Assembly: GCF_000801335.2 (NCBI RefSeq)
Contig: NZ_JSEH01000006.1
Span: 62,001-126,000, forward strand
DNA: 64,000 nucleotides
Direction: 5' to 3'
Origin: Desulfovibrio sp. TomC
Lineage (GTDB): Bacteria > Desulfobacterota > Desulfovibrionia > Desulfovibrionales > Desulfovibrionaceae
The position numbers and the translations under genes were made by a program. The notes beneath the pieces are model-generated. The model was given only the letters and a program-made list of their open reading frames with translations, was not told the DNA's origin and did not search any database. Shown one piece after another: positions 34,426-43,160 of the stretch (the stretch's first letter is position 1; every line of letters begins with the position of its first letter).

Positions 34426-34992
34426 ATGACTCCCGACGACATTGATCAGGACAAACTTGCCGCGGAATGGGCCGCCGCCCTGGATGACCAGGACGACAAG
34501 CCGGCATCGCAAAACGACATCGACGCCCTCTTCGACCAGCCTTCCGGCGGTGGCGGCGGCGGCGGCGGCGGAGACGACGCCCTGGCGGCCGAATGGGCCT
34601 CCGCCCTGGCCGACGAGGAAGAAACCTCGATCAAAAGCGAGCGCAATCAGGAAGCCCTGTCGCGTCAAAGCGCCAAGGCCAAGTTCAAGGATTTGACGCA
34701 GGAAGCCAAGGCCCAGCGGCCCGAGGCCATCCGCCGCGACTTGGACTTCATCCTGGACATCCCGCTTGACGTGTCGGCCGAACTGGGGCGCACCAAGCTT
34801 TTGATCAACGAACTGCTCCAGCTTGGCCAGGGTTCGGTCATCGAACTGAACAAACTGGCCGGCGAACCGCTGGAAATCTATGTCAACGGCAAGCTCGTGG
34901 CCCGGGGCGAGGCCGTTGTCATCAACGAAAAGTTCGGCGTGCGCTTAACCGACATCATAAGCCCCATCGAGCGGGTGAAACAGCTTGCCTGA
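34426..34992 (+). CDS. fliN: Flagellar motor switch protein FliN with FliM-like N-terminal motif
   Basis: 188 residues. The C-terminal SpoA domain (about 105-185, LDIPLDVSAELGRTK to LVARGEAVV) is the switch-complex C-ring part. The N-terminal 100 residues are unusual: SQNDIDALF (28-36) resembles the CheY-binding EIDALL motif of FliM and FliY, followed by a nine-glycine linker. The segment LAAEWAAALDD is repeated as LAAEWASALAD. It overlaps fliO by eight bases. Confidence 0.92.
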   Translation: MTPDDIDQDKLAAEWAAALDDQDDKPASQNDIDALFDQPSGGGGGGGGGDDALAAEWASALADEEETSIKSERNQEALSRQSAKAKFKDLTQEAKAQRPEAIRRDLDFILDIPLDVSAELGRTKLLINELLQLGQGSVIELNKLAGEPLEIYVNGKLVARGEAVVINEKFGVRLTDIISPIERVKQLA

Positions 34993-35353
34993 TCCGACTG
35001 GCGGGTCGTTTACCGCCACCGAGTACGGCCTGACCGGCGTGGCCCTCAAGATGGGGCTGACGCTGCTGATCATTTTGGCCTTTATTTTCGCTGCCTTCTG
35101 GCTGCTCAAACGCTACGGGCAAAAATTCGGCATTGGCCCGAAAGGCCGGGGCGGCAAGCTGCGCCTGCTCGACCACCTGCCGGTCGGACCGCGAAAGAGC
35201 ATTGTGGTGGTTCGTTTCTTGAATAAAGATCTGGTGCTTGGAATCACCGAGCAATCCATTACGTTTCTGACCGAGACCGAGGTTGACGATGCTGCCGCAA
35301 CCGATTTCGCCGACACCCTGGCCGCCAGAACCCAGGACCGGGATGCGCCGTAG
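34985..35353 (+). CDS. fliO: Flagellar biosynthesis protein FliO
   Basis: 122 residues from TTG 34985, inside the end of fliN. One membrane helix (about 22-42) then a short cytoplasmic FliO domain (LRLLDHLPVGPRKSIVVV). Assists FliP assembly in the flagellar export gate. It overlaps fliP by 11 bases. Confidence 0.88.
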   Translation: MPDPTGGSFTATEYGLTGVALKMGLTLLIILAFIFAAFWLLKRYGQKFGIGPKGRGGKLRLLDHLPVGPRKSIVVVRFLNKDLVLGITEQSITFLTETEVDDAAATDFADTLAARTQDRDAP

Positions 35354-36104
35354 CCGGGCCGGCTGGCTCGGGGGGCTGACCGCGCTGGCCCTTCTCCTCG
35401 TGCCGGCCCTGGTCCTGGCCCAGGATGCGCCGCAACTGACCCTGTCGCTGGCGGCCGGCCAGAATCAGCCCGAACACATTTCCACGCTGCTTGAAATCCT
35501 CTTCGCCCTGACCATCCTGTCGCTGGCCCCGTCGTTTATCCTGACGGTGACCTCGTTTACCCGGATCATCGTGGTGTTTTCGTTTCTGCGGCAGGCCATG
35601 GGCGTGCAGCAGGTGCCGCCGACCCAGATTCTGGCCAGTCTGGCCATCTTCATGACAGCCGTCATCATGTACCCGACCGGCAAGCAGATCAACGACAATG
35701 CCCTGCAACCCTATCTGGCCGAGCAGATCGGCTTTACCGAGGCCTTGCAGAAAGCCGAAATCCCCATGCGGGAGTTTTTGTTCAAGCACACCCGGGAAAA
35801 AGACCTGTCGGTCTTTTACACCATCACCAAGATGGAACGGCCCAAGGACAAAACCGAGGTCCCGACCACCATGCTGGCGGCCGGCTTCATGATCAGCGAA
35901 CTCAAGACCGCGTTTACCATCGGCTTTCTCATCTACATCCCGTTTCTCATCCTCGACATGGTCATTTCCAGCATCCTGCTGGCCATGGGCATGATGATGC
36001 TGCCGCCGGCCACCATTGCCATGCCGTTTAAGCTGTTGTTGTTCGTTCTCGTGGATGGTTGGGGGCTGATCGTCGCCTCGTTGGTCAACTCGTTTTCAAC
36101 CTGA
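35343..36104 (+). CDS. fliP: Flagellar export-gate protein FliP
   Basis: 253 residues from ATG 35343. N-terminal cleavable signal (GGLTALALLLVPALVLAQ), then four membrane helices. FliP signatures TSFTRIIVVFSFLRQAMG and PPATIAMPFKLLLFVLVDGW are present. Forms the core of the type III export pore with FliQ and FliR. Confidence 0.95.
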   Translation: MRRSRAGWLGGLTALALLLVPALVLAQDAPQLTLSLAAGQNQPEHISTLLEILFALTILSLAPSFILTVTSFTRIIVVFSFLRQAMGVQQVPPTQILASLAIFMTAVIMYPTGKQINDNALQPYLAEQIGFTEALQKAEIPMREFLFKHTREKDLSVFYTITKMERPKDKTEVPTTMLAAGFMISELKTAFTIGFLIYIPFLILDMVISSILLAMGMMMLPPATIAMPFKLLLFVLVDGWGLIVASLVNSFST

Positions 36105-36118
36105 GGAGGGGCTGGCCC

Positions 36119-36388
36119 ATGACGACTGATATGGTTGTGGCCCTGGCGCGGCAAGCCATTGAACTGGCGCTCTTTCTGGCTATGCCCATGCTGGCGGTTA
36201 GCCTTGTGGTGGGCGTGTTCGTGTCGGTCTTGCAGGCGGCCACCCAGATTCAGGAAATGACCCTGACCTTTGTGCCCAAGATCCTGTCCATGTTCATTGC
36301 CCTGCTCATCGCCTTCCCCTGGATGATGGACAAGATGCTCAATTTCACCCGGGAGCTGTTCATGAACATCCCGATGTACCTGCGCTAA
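36119..36388 (+). CDS. fliQ: Flagellar export-gate protein FliQ
   Basis: 89 residues from ATG 36119 with GAGGAGG upstream. Two membrane helices (about 15-38 and 50-75) with the family stretch LQAATQIQEMTLTFVPK. Last flagellar gene of the run; fliR is not in the window and a gene on the opposite strand follows. Confidence 0.95.
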   Translation: MTTDMVVALARQAIELALFLAMPMLAVSLVVGVFVSVLQAATQIQEMTLTFVPKILSMFIALLIAFPWMMDKMLNFTRELFMNIPMYLR

Positions 36389-36410
36389 CCCCTTCACAAC
36401 TTCCCCATTG

Positions 36411-36449
36411 CAGGGGTCCGGGGGGATCATCCCCCCGGCCGCCGGAGGC
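36411..36449 (-). repeat. Dispersed palindromic element, short form, 3' of orf273
   Basis: Minus orientation, 33 bases after the stop at 36483: leading box, GGGGGGATGATCCCCCC, CGGACCCC. Nearly identical to the topA copy. Confidence 0.85.
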
Positions 36450-36482
36450 ATCTTTTGCCTTCACTTCTCCCCCTCTCGCGCC

Positions 36483-37304
36483 CTATTCGTTGTCGAAATA
36501 CGCTGGCCGCGCCCGGGCAAAGGCCAAGGCGGCCTCGAAGGCCTCTGGCGTGTGCGGCTCGAAGGTGGCGGTGGGGGTCAGGTCGCGGGCGGCCAGACCG
36601 GCGAGGATGGCGTCAAAGGGAATCTCCCCCTGGCCGGGTCCCAGATGCTGGTCGAAAGTGCCGTCGTTGTCGTGGAGATGCAGGTGGAGCAGACAGGGGG
36701 CCAGGGCGTCGAGCCAGGCGTCGAGATTGCCGCGCGCCTTGCCCTCGGCAAAGCTGTACCAATGGCCCACGTCGAAGCAGGCCCCGACGCGCAAAGCGGC
36801 CTCTGGGGACAGTTTGCGGCGCAGGATGGCCACGGCCTCGGCCAGGGTGGCCGGGTCGGTCTCGAAGGTGTTTTCCAGGCACAGCGGCGCATGGTCGGGC
36901 CAGACCGAAAGCGCCTTGACCCAGGTATCGGCGGCACGCTCGGCCCAGTCGGCAAAGGAGCGGATGTAGAGGAAGCGGTTGTAGGCGGCGTGGCCGACCA
37001 GACGCCTGGGGGCGTACAGGGCGGCGATATCCAGGGCGCTGCGCAGCCGGTCGCAGCTGGCGGCCCGGATGCGGGCGTCGGCGCTGCCGGGCTGCAGATC
37101 GAAAAAGGGCAGGTGCACGGTGGCGGCCACGCCGGCATCGGCCAAACGCCGGGCGATCTCCCGGTGCCAGTCGGCGGTGGTGGCGTCCAGGAGCAGCGGA
37201 TCGAGGCCGATTTCCACCGGCAGTCCGGTGGGGAGATGGCGGTCAAACAGCTCGGGATGGGCCTTGGCCACCCGGAGATTCAAATTGACGAAATAGCGGG
37301 GCAT
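36483..37304 (-). CDS. Xylose-isomerase-like TIM-barrel protein (sugar phosphate isomerase/AP endonuclease family 2)
   Basis: 273 residues from ATG 37304. Contains LENTFETDP, GACFDVGHWYSF and HLHDNDGTFDQHLGPGQG, the metal-ligand segments of the AP2EC/xylose-isomerase-like superfamily. The substrate cannot be told. It is last in a tight run with the coiled-coil, transpeptidase and pyrE genes (10-base gap), which does not clarify its role. Confidence 0.85.
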   Translation of the reverse strand: MPRYFVNLNLRVAKAHPELFDRHLPTGLPVEIGLDPLLLDATTADWHREIARRLADAGVAATVHLPFFDLQPGSADARIRAASCDRLRSALDIAALYAPRRLVGHAAYNRFLYIRSFADWAERAADTWVKALSVWPDHAPLCLENTFETDPATLAEAVAILRRKLSPEAALRVGACFDVGHWYSFAEGKARGNLDAWLDALAPCLLHLHLHDNDGTFDQHLGPGQGEIPFDAILAGLAARDLTPTATFEPHTPEAFEAALAFARARPAYFDNE

Positions 37305-37314
37305 GGCGGGCCGG

Positions 37315-38088
37315 CTAGTCCTTTTGCAGCGGATAGACCTGGGCGAAGACCGGCTTGCCGGCCGAATCGACGATAATAAGGCGCAGGCCGTACATGTCGC
37401 GGGGTTCGGCCTTGGCCGGCAGGGACAGGCTGGTTGCGATCTGCTTGAAGCGCTGGATCTGGAAGGACAGCTCGTCCTTGTCGGCCCGAAGCGGCCAGAC
37501 CGTGCCGTCGTTGCCCACAAGGGCCACTTCGACCTTGCCCGCCAATCCGGTCTGGGGGGTCACGTTGCTGAGGTCAAAGCCCAGATTCAGGCGGCGATTG
37601 TCGAATTTGAATTTGAGATTATCCACGCCGGCCTGATTGGCGTCCACCCGGGCCAGCACCTTGGACAGGTCCGGGCGCTCCTTGCCGGATTCGGCCGGAC
37701 TCGTCGGGCTGGCCGGGCTGGTCGGAGCCGTATCCTTACGGGCTTCGACCCGGGGCTTCCACCAGCTGGGATTATCGGGATTATACGAGCCAAGGAGCGT
37801 TTCAAGCTCGGTGAGATCCTTGGAACGCAGGGTGCGTTCCAGGTTTTCCAGACGCAGGAGGCCCTCGCCGGCCGCGTCAATCTCCTGGCGTAGAGCGCCG
37901 GCCCGGTCGGTCAGCATCTTGTTGTCCTGATGCAGATGGTAGGCCACGGCCACGGCCGCGCCCAGGAGCAGCAAAAAGACGACAGGGGTGAACACGAGCA
38001 GACGCACAAGCCAGACAGGCAGGCGGTAGCGGCCAACGCTTGACGCATCACGCAAAATGAGGATGTCGATCCTGCCGCTTCCGGCCAT
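37315..38088 (-). CDS. Membrane-anchored coiled-coil protein, unknown
   Basis: 257 residues. An N-terminal cytoplasmic stretch precedes one membrane helix (about 27-50), a coiled coil (about 52-100), a Pro/Ser/Thr linker, and a beta-rich periplasmic domain (about 150-257). The ATG follows directly on the transpeptidase stop (TAAATG). It may act in envelope assembly with its neighbour; no family recognised. Confidence 0.75.
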   Translation of the reverse strand: MAGSGRIDILILRDASSVGRYRLPVWLVRLLVFTPVVFLLLLGAAVAVAYHLHQDNKMLTDRAGALRQEIDAAGEGLLRLENLERTLRSKDLTELETLLGSYNPDNPSWWKPRVEARKDTAPTSPASPTSPAESGKERPDLSKVLARVDANQAGVDNLKFKFDNRRLNLGFDLSNVTPQTGLAGKVEVALVGNDGTVWPLRADKDELSFQIQRFKQIATSLSLPAKAEPRDMYGLRLIIVDSAGKPVFAQVYPLQKD

Positions 38089-40392
38089 TTACATACGGCT
38101 CCATTTTTCTTCGACAATGGAGAACCCATTTCCGGCCGGCGCGAGATACAGCGTCTTTTTCCCGCGATCCGCTCTGCCGTCGCGGCCCTCGTAGTCCTGG
38201 ACGAGGGTGACCACATAGCCGCCGTTTCGCGGGGCTATGGTCACGTCGCTAAAGGCCACCTTGCGCGGGGCCTTGTCCTTCCAAAGATCAGCCTTCTGGC
38301 TGCGGATGGCCTCACGGCCGCGCCGGTCGCCCTGGACGGCCCCGTCGGCGTAGAATGAGGCGTATTCGGTAATCCGGCCGCGTTCCCAGGCCGACCGCCA
38401 GGACTCGACCATGGCGGCGACAGCGGCGTTGCGGTCGGCCTTGGCAGCCGGGGCCGCTTCAGCCGGACGCGCAGGAACCGGAGTCGGCTGGGCCGGAGAC
38501 GGCAAAGCAGCCGCCGCCGGGGCTGGCGAAGCCGGTTGGGCCGGGGCGGACGCCGCCGCAATCGGCGCAGGCGCAGGCGACGCCGCGGCCAGGGCTGCAA
38601 TCGGGGCGATCTCGGGCTTGTTCTTGGACCAGTGTTCCTTGGCAATGAGCAGATGGCCGCCGACAGCCGTCAATTCCAGAGTCTTAAAGCCCGTGCTCTC
38701 CTTGCCCGACCCCTTGCCCTGGTAGCGCATGGCGCACACCACGGTGTAGCCGTCGCCGTCAGCGGAAATCGCCACAACATCCATGGCCACACGGCCCGGC
38801 TCCCGGCCCTGCCACAGGCCGGATTTCTGGCGTCTGATGGCGTCTTTTCCCTTCAAATTCCCCTGGATGGCCCGGTCGGCGTAATGGGCCAGATAATTGT
38901 CGATATGCCCGCGTTCCCAGGCGCTTCTCCAGGCTTCCACCACGCCTTTGATTTCGCTGGCCCGATCAGCCGGCACCGGTTTGGCCGCCACGGCGACCGG
39001 AACCGGTTCCGGGGTCTTGGCCGGGGCGGTGGGCGCAACCGCCGCAGCAGCCGCAGGCGCAGTTGCAGTCGCGGCCGGCGCGGCAACCGACGGCACGGCC
39101 GGCACCGGAGCGGTCGGGGCAACCGGTGCAGCCTGGACAGCGACCTGGGCAGCCTGGGCCGGTGCAGCCGCAGCCGCAGGAACGGCCGGCGCTGCGGCAA
39201 CCGGCGGGGCCGGGGGCGCGATCTGCATGGCGTCGGAGGCAAACGGCGAAACCCCGGGCTTGGCCGGGCCGGTCTGGGCCACTTCCAGGATGGCCTGGTC
39301 TTCAGGCGTGGGCTGGCGGCGCAGCGGCAGGGAGTGGAAGGCCTTCTGGGCCATCTTCTCCATGGCCGCCTGATGGGCGTCCACCAACAGCCGGCCCGGC
39401 CCTTCCTCTTCGCTGGGGGCATCGGGACGGGCGGTGGTGGTTTCGGCTTCATTGGCCAGGGCCACGGTCTTGGCCGCCTTGCCCTTCTCGGCCACGGTCA
39501 GCGGCGCTTCCTCGTATTCCATGCCGATGATGCGGAAACGGCCGTCCAGGCCGCGCTGCCAGTACAGGCGCTTGACGCCTTGGGAAATGAGCGTGGGCGA
39601 ACGGTAGACCTGGACGAAATAGGTGACCCAGTAGTCGGGTCCGGGCAGGGCGCGGATGTCGGAAAGAGTCACCTGAATCCAGGGCAGCGACTTGAACAGG
39701 CGTTCCTTCTGGCCGCGAAAGGCGGCAAAAGGCTCACCTTCGGAAATGGCGAATTTTTCGGCGTCGTGGAAGCCGAAAAAGGCGTCGGAGCGGTCCTGCC
39801 AGGCCTTGGCCCAGCCTTGGGTGGCTTCCACCACTTCCCGGGCTTCGGCCTTGAGCCGGGCGGCGTCGCCTTCCAGGCGCAGTTCGTCGGCGATAATGAC
39901 CGGCGTGCCCAGCGACAGTTCGCTGTCCAGACGGTGGAGATCGGGCGTATTGATGGCCACGCAGCCCTGGGTCTCGTAGGGGATGATGGCGTGGCCCCGG
40001 CCGTGAATCCAGATGCCGTGCCCGGTTTTGCGGCGCACCACATCGGCCGGGTTGGGGAAGTTGAGCGGAAAGGCCAGATCGCCGTAGAGCTCGTAATTGA
40101 GCCCCCCGGTCTTGCGCCGGGTGATGAAATAGACGCCTTCCGGGGTCCTCAGGTCGCCTTCCTTGCTCTTGTCGCCAAGCAACTGGCCGGTGGCGCAGGG
40201 GAGAAACTCGGCCACGCGCACCGGGCTTTGCCGCGACAGCAGAAAAAAGGACTGGGCCTTTTTATCCACGGCCACCGAACGTCTGGGAAACCACTCCGTG
40301 TCCACCACGTCCGCCGTCCATTCCCCTGCCGCCGGATGACCGGGCAGCAGCAGCAGGCAGGCAAGGACCAGGGCGTGGCCGAATCGTTTCAT
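38089..40392 (-). CDS. L,D-transpeptidase with three NTF2-like domains (Cds6-like)
   Basis: 767 residues. A signal peptide (1-23) precedes a YkuD catalytic domain with IHGRGHAIIPYETQGCVAI at about 129-147; His130 and Cys144 are the catalytic residues of the HxG...GCVAI motif. Three NTF2-like repeats follow: about 185-300, 480-600 and 660-767. The last two are clearly paralogous (VEAWRSAWERG, then VESWRSAWERG). They are joined by long Pro/Ala linkers. Such enzymes crosslink peptidoglycan or attach proteins to it. Downstream of pyrE by 11 bases. Confidence 0.88.
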   Translation of the reverse strand: MKRFGHALVLACLLLLPGHPAAGEWTADVVDTEWFPRRSVAVDKKAQSFFLLSRQSPVRVAEFLPCATGQLLGDKSKEGDLRTPEGVYFITRRKTGGLNYELYGDLAFPLNFPNPADVVRRKTGHGIWIHGRGHAIIPYETQGCVAINTPDLHRLDSELSLGTPVIIADELRLEGDAARLKAEAREVVEATQGWAKAWQDRSDAFFGFHDAEKFAISEGEPFAAFRGQKERLFKSLPWIQVTLSDIRALPGPDYWVTYFVQVYRSPTLISQGVKRLYWQRGLDGRFRIIGMEYEEAPLTVAEKGKAAKTVALANEAETTTARPDAPSEEEGPGRLLVDAHQAAMEKMAQKAFHSLPLRRQPTPEDQAILEVAQTGPAKPGVSPFASDAMQIAPPAPPVAAAPAVPAAAAAPAQAAQVAVQAAPVAPTAPVPAVPSVAAPAATATAPAAAAAVAPTAPAKTPEPVPVAVAAKPVPADRASEIKGVVEAWRSAWERGHIDNYLAHYADRAIQGNLKGKDAIRRQKSGLWQGREPGRVAMDVVAISADGDGYTVVCAMRYQGKGSGKESTGFKTLELTAVGGHLLIAKEHWSKNKPEIAPIAALAAASPAPAPIAAASAPAQPASPAPAAAALPSPAQPTPVPARPAEAAPAAKADRNAAVAAMVESWRSAWERGRITEYASFYADGAVQGDRRGREAIRSQKADLWKDKAPRKVAFSDVTIAPRNGGYVVTLVQDYEGRDGRADRGKKTLYLAPAGNGFSIVEEKWSRM

Positions 40393-40403
40393 GCGGTCTC
40401 GCG

Positions 40404-41000
40404 TCAGGACGTCGGTTGCTGGTTGGCAGCGGAGAGCAGCGCTTCACGGGTGAAGACGGAGAGCAGCGGAAAGCCGCGCTTGGCCAGGGTTTCAGAACCG
40501 CCCTCGCCCCGATCCAGGACCGTGACCACGGCCCCGACCACCAGTCCGGCCGCTTCCACCCGGTCGATGACGGTCAAAAGCGTGCCGCCGGTGGTGACCA
40601 CGTCTTCAAGCAGGGCCACCTTGTCGCCGGGCTTGAAGTTGGACAGGCCTTCCAGAAACTGGTTGGTGCCGTGCCCTTTGGAGGCCTTGCGCACGATAAA
40701 GGCCGGCATGGGGCGGCCGCGCAGCTGCGAGGCGATGGAGACCGCCGTGACCAGCGGATCGGCCCCGAGGGTCATGCCGCCGACGCCGACAATATCGGCC
40801 GGAAGCTGGTCAAACAGCAGGTTGCCGATGAGCCAGGCCCCTTCGGGGTGCAGCGCCGTCTGCTTGCAGTCGAAATAATAATCACTCTTGCGACCGGAAG
40901 TCAGCGTCACCTCGCCGGCGCGGTAGGACTTCTCAAGGAGCAGCCGGGCCAGACGGCCGCGCATGGCTCCGGCGTCCAGATCAAGGGAAGCACACGACAT
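40404..41000 (-). CDS. pyrE: Orotate phosphoribosyltransferase
   Basis: 198 residues from ATG 41000. Converts orotate and PRPP to OMP in pyrimidine synthesis. The PRPP-binding motif VALLEDVVTTGGTL is present, with LTSGRKSDYYFDCK at the N-terminus and VRKASKGHGTNQFLEG. Heads the pyrE-ldt-orf257-orf273 run. Confidence 0.94.
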   Translation of the reverse strand: MSCASLDLDAGAMRGRLARLLLEKSYRAGEVTLTSGRKSDYYFDCKQTALHPEGAWLIGNLLFDQLPADIVGVGGMTLGADPLVTAVSIASQLRGRPMPAFIVRKASKGHGTNQFLEGLSNFKPGDKVALLEDVVTTGGTLLTVIDRVEAAGLVVGAVVTVLDRGEGGSETLAKRGFPLLSVFTREALLSAANQQPTS

Positions 41001-41254
41001 GAAAAACCCCGTTTCGCCCGTTTGGCTTTGGCATACAAAAGCCGGGCGTTTTTGGAAAGTGGTTCGTGATCGGCCGGGCTGGCCGCCTTCTGCCGGCGGG
41101 ACCATTCGGCCTCGCGTTGCGTTTTCGAAACCAAACCCATTGATTTCGTCGCGCAGCCCTGAAATCTTTTTCCATCGGCAGCGACCATCCCCATGGCGGG
41201 ATGCCTTGCCTGTCGGTCAAGGCCAAAATAGCCTTGCAACGTGCTGCCCGAGCC

Positions 41255-41290
41255 GGGATCCGGGGGTGATCATCCCCCGGCCGCCGGGGC
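41255..41290 (-). repeat. Dispersed palindromic element, short form
   Basis: Minus orientation: GCCCCGGCGGCC then GGGGGATGATCACCCCC, GGATCC. It is about 250 bases past the purB stop, not adjacent to a stop codon. Confidence 0.7.
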
Positions 41291-41448
41291 AACAGCGGCT
41301 CCCGTCTGGCAAAAGCGGCGGCTGCCCAGTCTGCAACCGTCTGGATTGCCAATAAACTCCGCAATCCCTGGAAAAACTTCTCCCGGCGCAGGGGCCCGGG
41401 CAAGCTTGCACCGGACCGAGGAAATGTCTTTCCCCAGCTTCCGTCCAG

Positions 41449-41471
41449 GGGGGACGGCAACGCCGTCCCCC
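41449..41471. repeat. Perfect 10-bp hairpin in the purB-pyrE gap
   Basis: GGGGGACGGC-AAC-GCCGTCCCCC; on the plus strand followed by TTAAAAC. A partial terminator at best. Confidence 0.6.
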
Positions 41472-41482
41472 TTAAAACAGTC

Positions 41483-41521
41483 GGGGGGTCCGGGGGCCTC
41501 AGGCCCCCGGCCGCCGGAGGC
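41483..41521 (-). repeat. Dispersed palindromic element, short form, 3' of purB
   Basis: 20 bases after the purB stop in sense: leading box, GGGGGCCTGAGGCCCCC, GGACCCCCC. The palindrome centre differs from the topA copy, but the arms still pair. Confidence 0.85.
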
Positions 41522-41541
41522 ATTCCCCCTCTTCCCTTCCC

Positions 41542-42834
41542 CTAACCAAACACCCGCTTAAAAATCAGGTCTTCGTGGGCCAGATAGTAGGCCGGGTCGA
41601 ACAGGGCGTCGAGGGTGGCCGGCGACAGTTTGGCGGCGATGGCGGCATCGGCGCGAATGGCGTCGGGGAAGGAACTGCGGCCTTCCCAGCAGGCCATGGC
41701 CACCCGCTGCACCAGCACATAGGCTTCCTGGCGGTCCATGCCGGCCTCGATAAGGGCCAGGAGCACCCGCTGGGAATAAAACAACCCAAAGGAAGCCATG
41801 AGGTTGCGGGCCATGTTGTCCGGGTTGACCTTGAGATTTTTAAGCAGCGTGGTCAGCCGGGACAGGGTGTAGTCGGCCAGGATGGTGGAATCGGGCATGA
41901 TGACCCGCTCAACCGAGGAGTGGGAGATGTCGCGTTCGTGCCAAAGCGGCATATTTTCCAGCGACGCCAGGGCATTGGTGCGAATGAGCCGGGAGAGGCC
42001 GCAGAGGTTCTCGGCGGAAATCGGATTTTTCTTGTGCGGCATGGCCGAGGAGCCTTTCTGGCCCTTGGCAAAGCCTTCCTCGGCTTCGAGCACTTCGGTG
42101 CGCTGGAGGTGGCGCAGTTCGGTGGAAAGCCGCTCCACGCCGCCGGCAATGAGAGCCAGACAGGTAAAGAAGGCGGCATGGCGGTCGCGCTGGATGATCT
42201 GGGTGGAGATGGGGTCCACTTCCAGGCCGAGAAGCCCCAGGGCAATGGCTTCGACCTGGGGATCGAGGTGGGCGTAGCCGCCGACGGCCCCGGAGATCTT
42301 GCCCACCCGCACGCCGGCCAGGGCAGCGACGAAACGCTCCCGGTGGCGGGAAAATTCAGCGTAAAAGGACGCCATCTTCATGCCAAAGCTCAGCGGCTCG
42401 GCGTGGATGCCGTGGGTGCGCCCGATCATGAGCTGGCCCTTAAAGCGCATGGCCAAGTCTTTGACGGCGGCGAGCAGTCCGTCGAGATCGGCCAGGATCA
42501 GGTCGCCGGCCCGGCCAAGGAGCAGCCCGTTGGCGGTATCGACGATATCCGACGAGGTGCAGCCGAGGTGAATGAACCGGGCCGAGGGGCCGACGCGCTC
42601 TTCCACCGCGGTTAAAAAGGCGATGACGTCGTGGCGGGTGACCTCTTCGATTTCAAGGATGCGGGCCACGTCGAAGCCGGCTTTTTCACGAATGACGGCC
42701 ATGTCGGCGGCCGGAATGCGGCCAAGCTGCGTCCAGGCCTCGCACACGGCCACTTCGACCTCAAGCCAGGCGGCAAAGCGGCTTTCCAGGGACCACAGCG
42801 CGCCCATGGCCTTTCGGGTATAACGCTCGATCAT
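41542..42834 (-). CDS. purB: Adenylosuccinate lyase
   Basis: 430 residues. Fumarase-superfamily enzyme of purine synthesis acting on SAICAR and adenylosuccinate. Signature GSSAMPHKKNPI is present, with GRTHGIHAEPLSFG and TSSDIVDT. The start overlaps the fmdB-like stop (ATGA), so the pair is co-translated. Normal length. Confidence 0.96.
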   Translation of the reverse strand: MIERYTRKAMGALWSLESRFAAWLEVEVAVCEAWTQLGRIPAADMAVIREKAGFDVARILEIEEVTRHDVIAFLTAVEERVGPSARFIHLGCTSSDIVDTANGLLLGRAGDLILADLDGLLAAVKDLAMRFKGQLMIGRTHGIHAEPLSFGMKMASFYAEFSRHRERFVAALAGVRVGKISGAVGGYAHLDPQVEAIALGLLGLEVDPISTQIIQRDRHAAFFTCLALIAGGVERLSTELRHLQRTEVLEAEEGFAKGQKGSSAMPHKKNPISAENLCGLSRLIRTNALASLENMPLWHERDISHSSVERVIMPDSTILADYTLSRLTTLLKNLKVNPDNMARNLMASFGLFYSQRVLLALIEAGMDRQEAYVLVQRVAMACWEGRSSFPDAIRADAAIAAKLSPATLDALFDPAYYLAHEDLIFKRVFG

Positions 42835-43160
42835 GCGCCCTCCTTGGGCAGTGCCTCGTCATCGTCGTCGGGATCGGTTTCGGCGGCAAGCGGCACGGAC
42901 GGGTCGCGGGCCAGTTGGGGAATGGGCACGGGAGTTCCCTTGACGGTATCGTTGCCGTCGCGCTTGAAGGATCCCGGCCGTCGCTTGACGTAATCGGTGG
43001 CGTAAAAGCCGGTGCCTTTGAGGGCAAAGGCGGAGAGGGAGACGATGCGCGGCGCGCCTGCGCCGCATTCGGGGCAGGCAGCCTCGGCTTCGTCGCCGCT
43101 GCGGCGCAGTTCCTCAAAAACCCGGCCGCAGGCGGGACACTGATACTCATACAAGGGCAT
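42831..43160 (-). CDS. FmdB-type zinc-ribbon protein
   Basis: 109 residues from ATG 43160 (GGAGGG upstream). It begins MPLYEYQCPACGRVFEEL, with CPEC about 30 residues on: the FmdB/regulatory zinc-ribbon pattern. The C-terminal half is acidic. Function unknown. Coupled to purB by a four-base overlap. Confidence 0.88.
   Translation of the reverse strand: MPLYEYQCPACGRVFEELRRSGDEAEAACPECGAGAPRIVSLSAFALKGTGFYATDYVKRRPGSFKRDGNDTVKGTPVPIPQLARDPSVPLAAETDPDDDDEALPKEGA

Larger units (their letters stand above)
41001..41541. other. Gene-free interval between purB and pyrE
   Basis: 541 bases; no gene supported. Holds two dispersed palindromes (41255-41290, 41483-41521) and an isolated perfect hairpin (41449-41471). 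The pyrE promoter must lie here but no clear hexamers were found. Confidence 0.65.
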
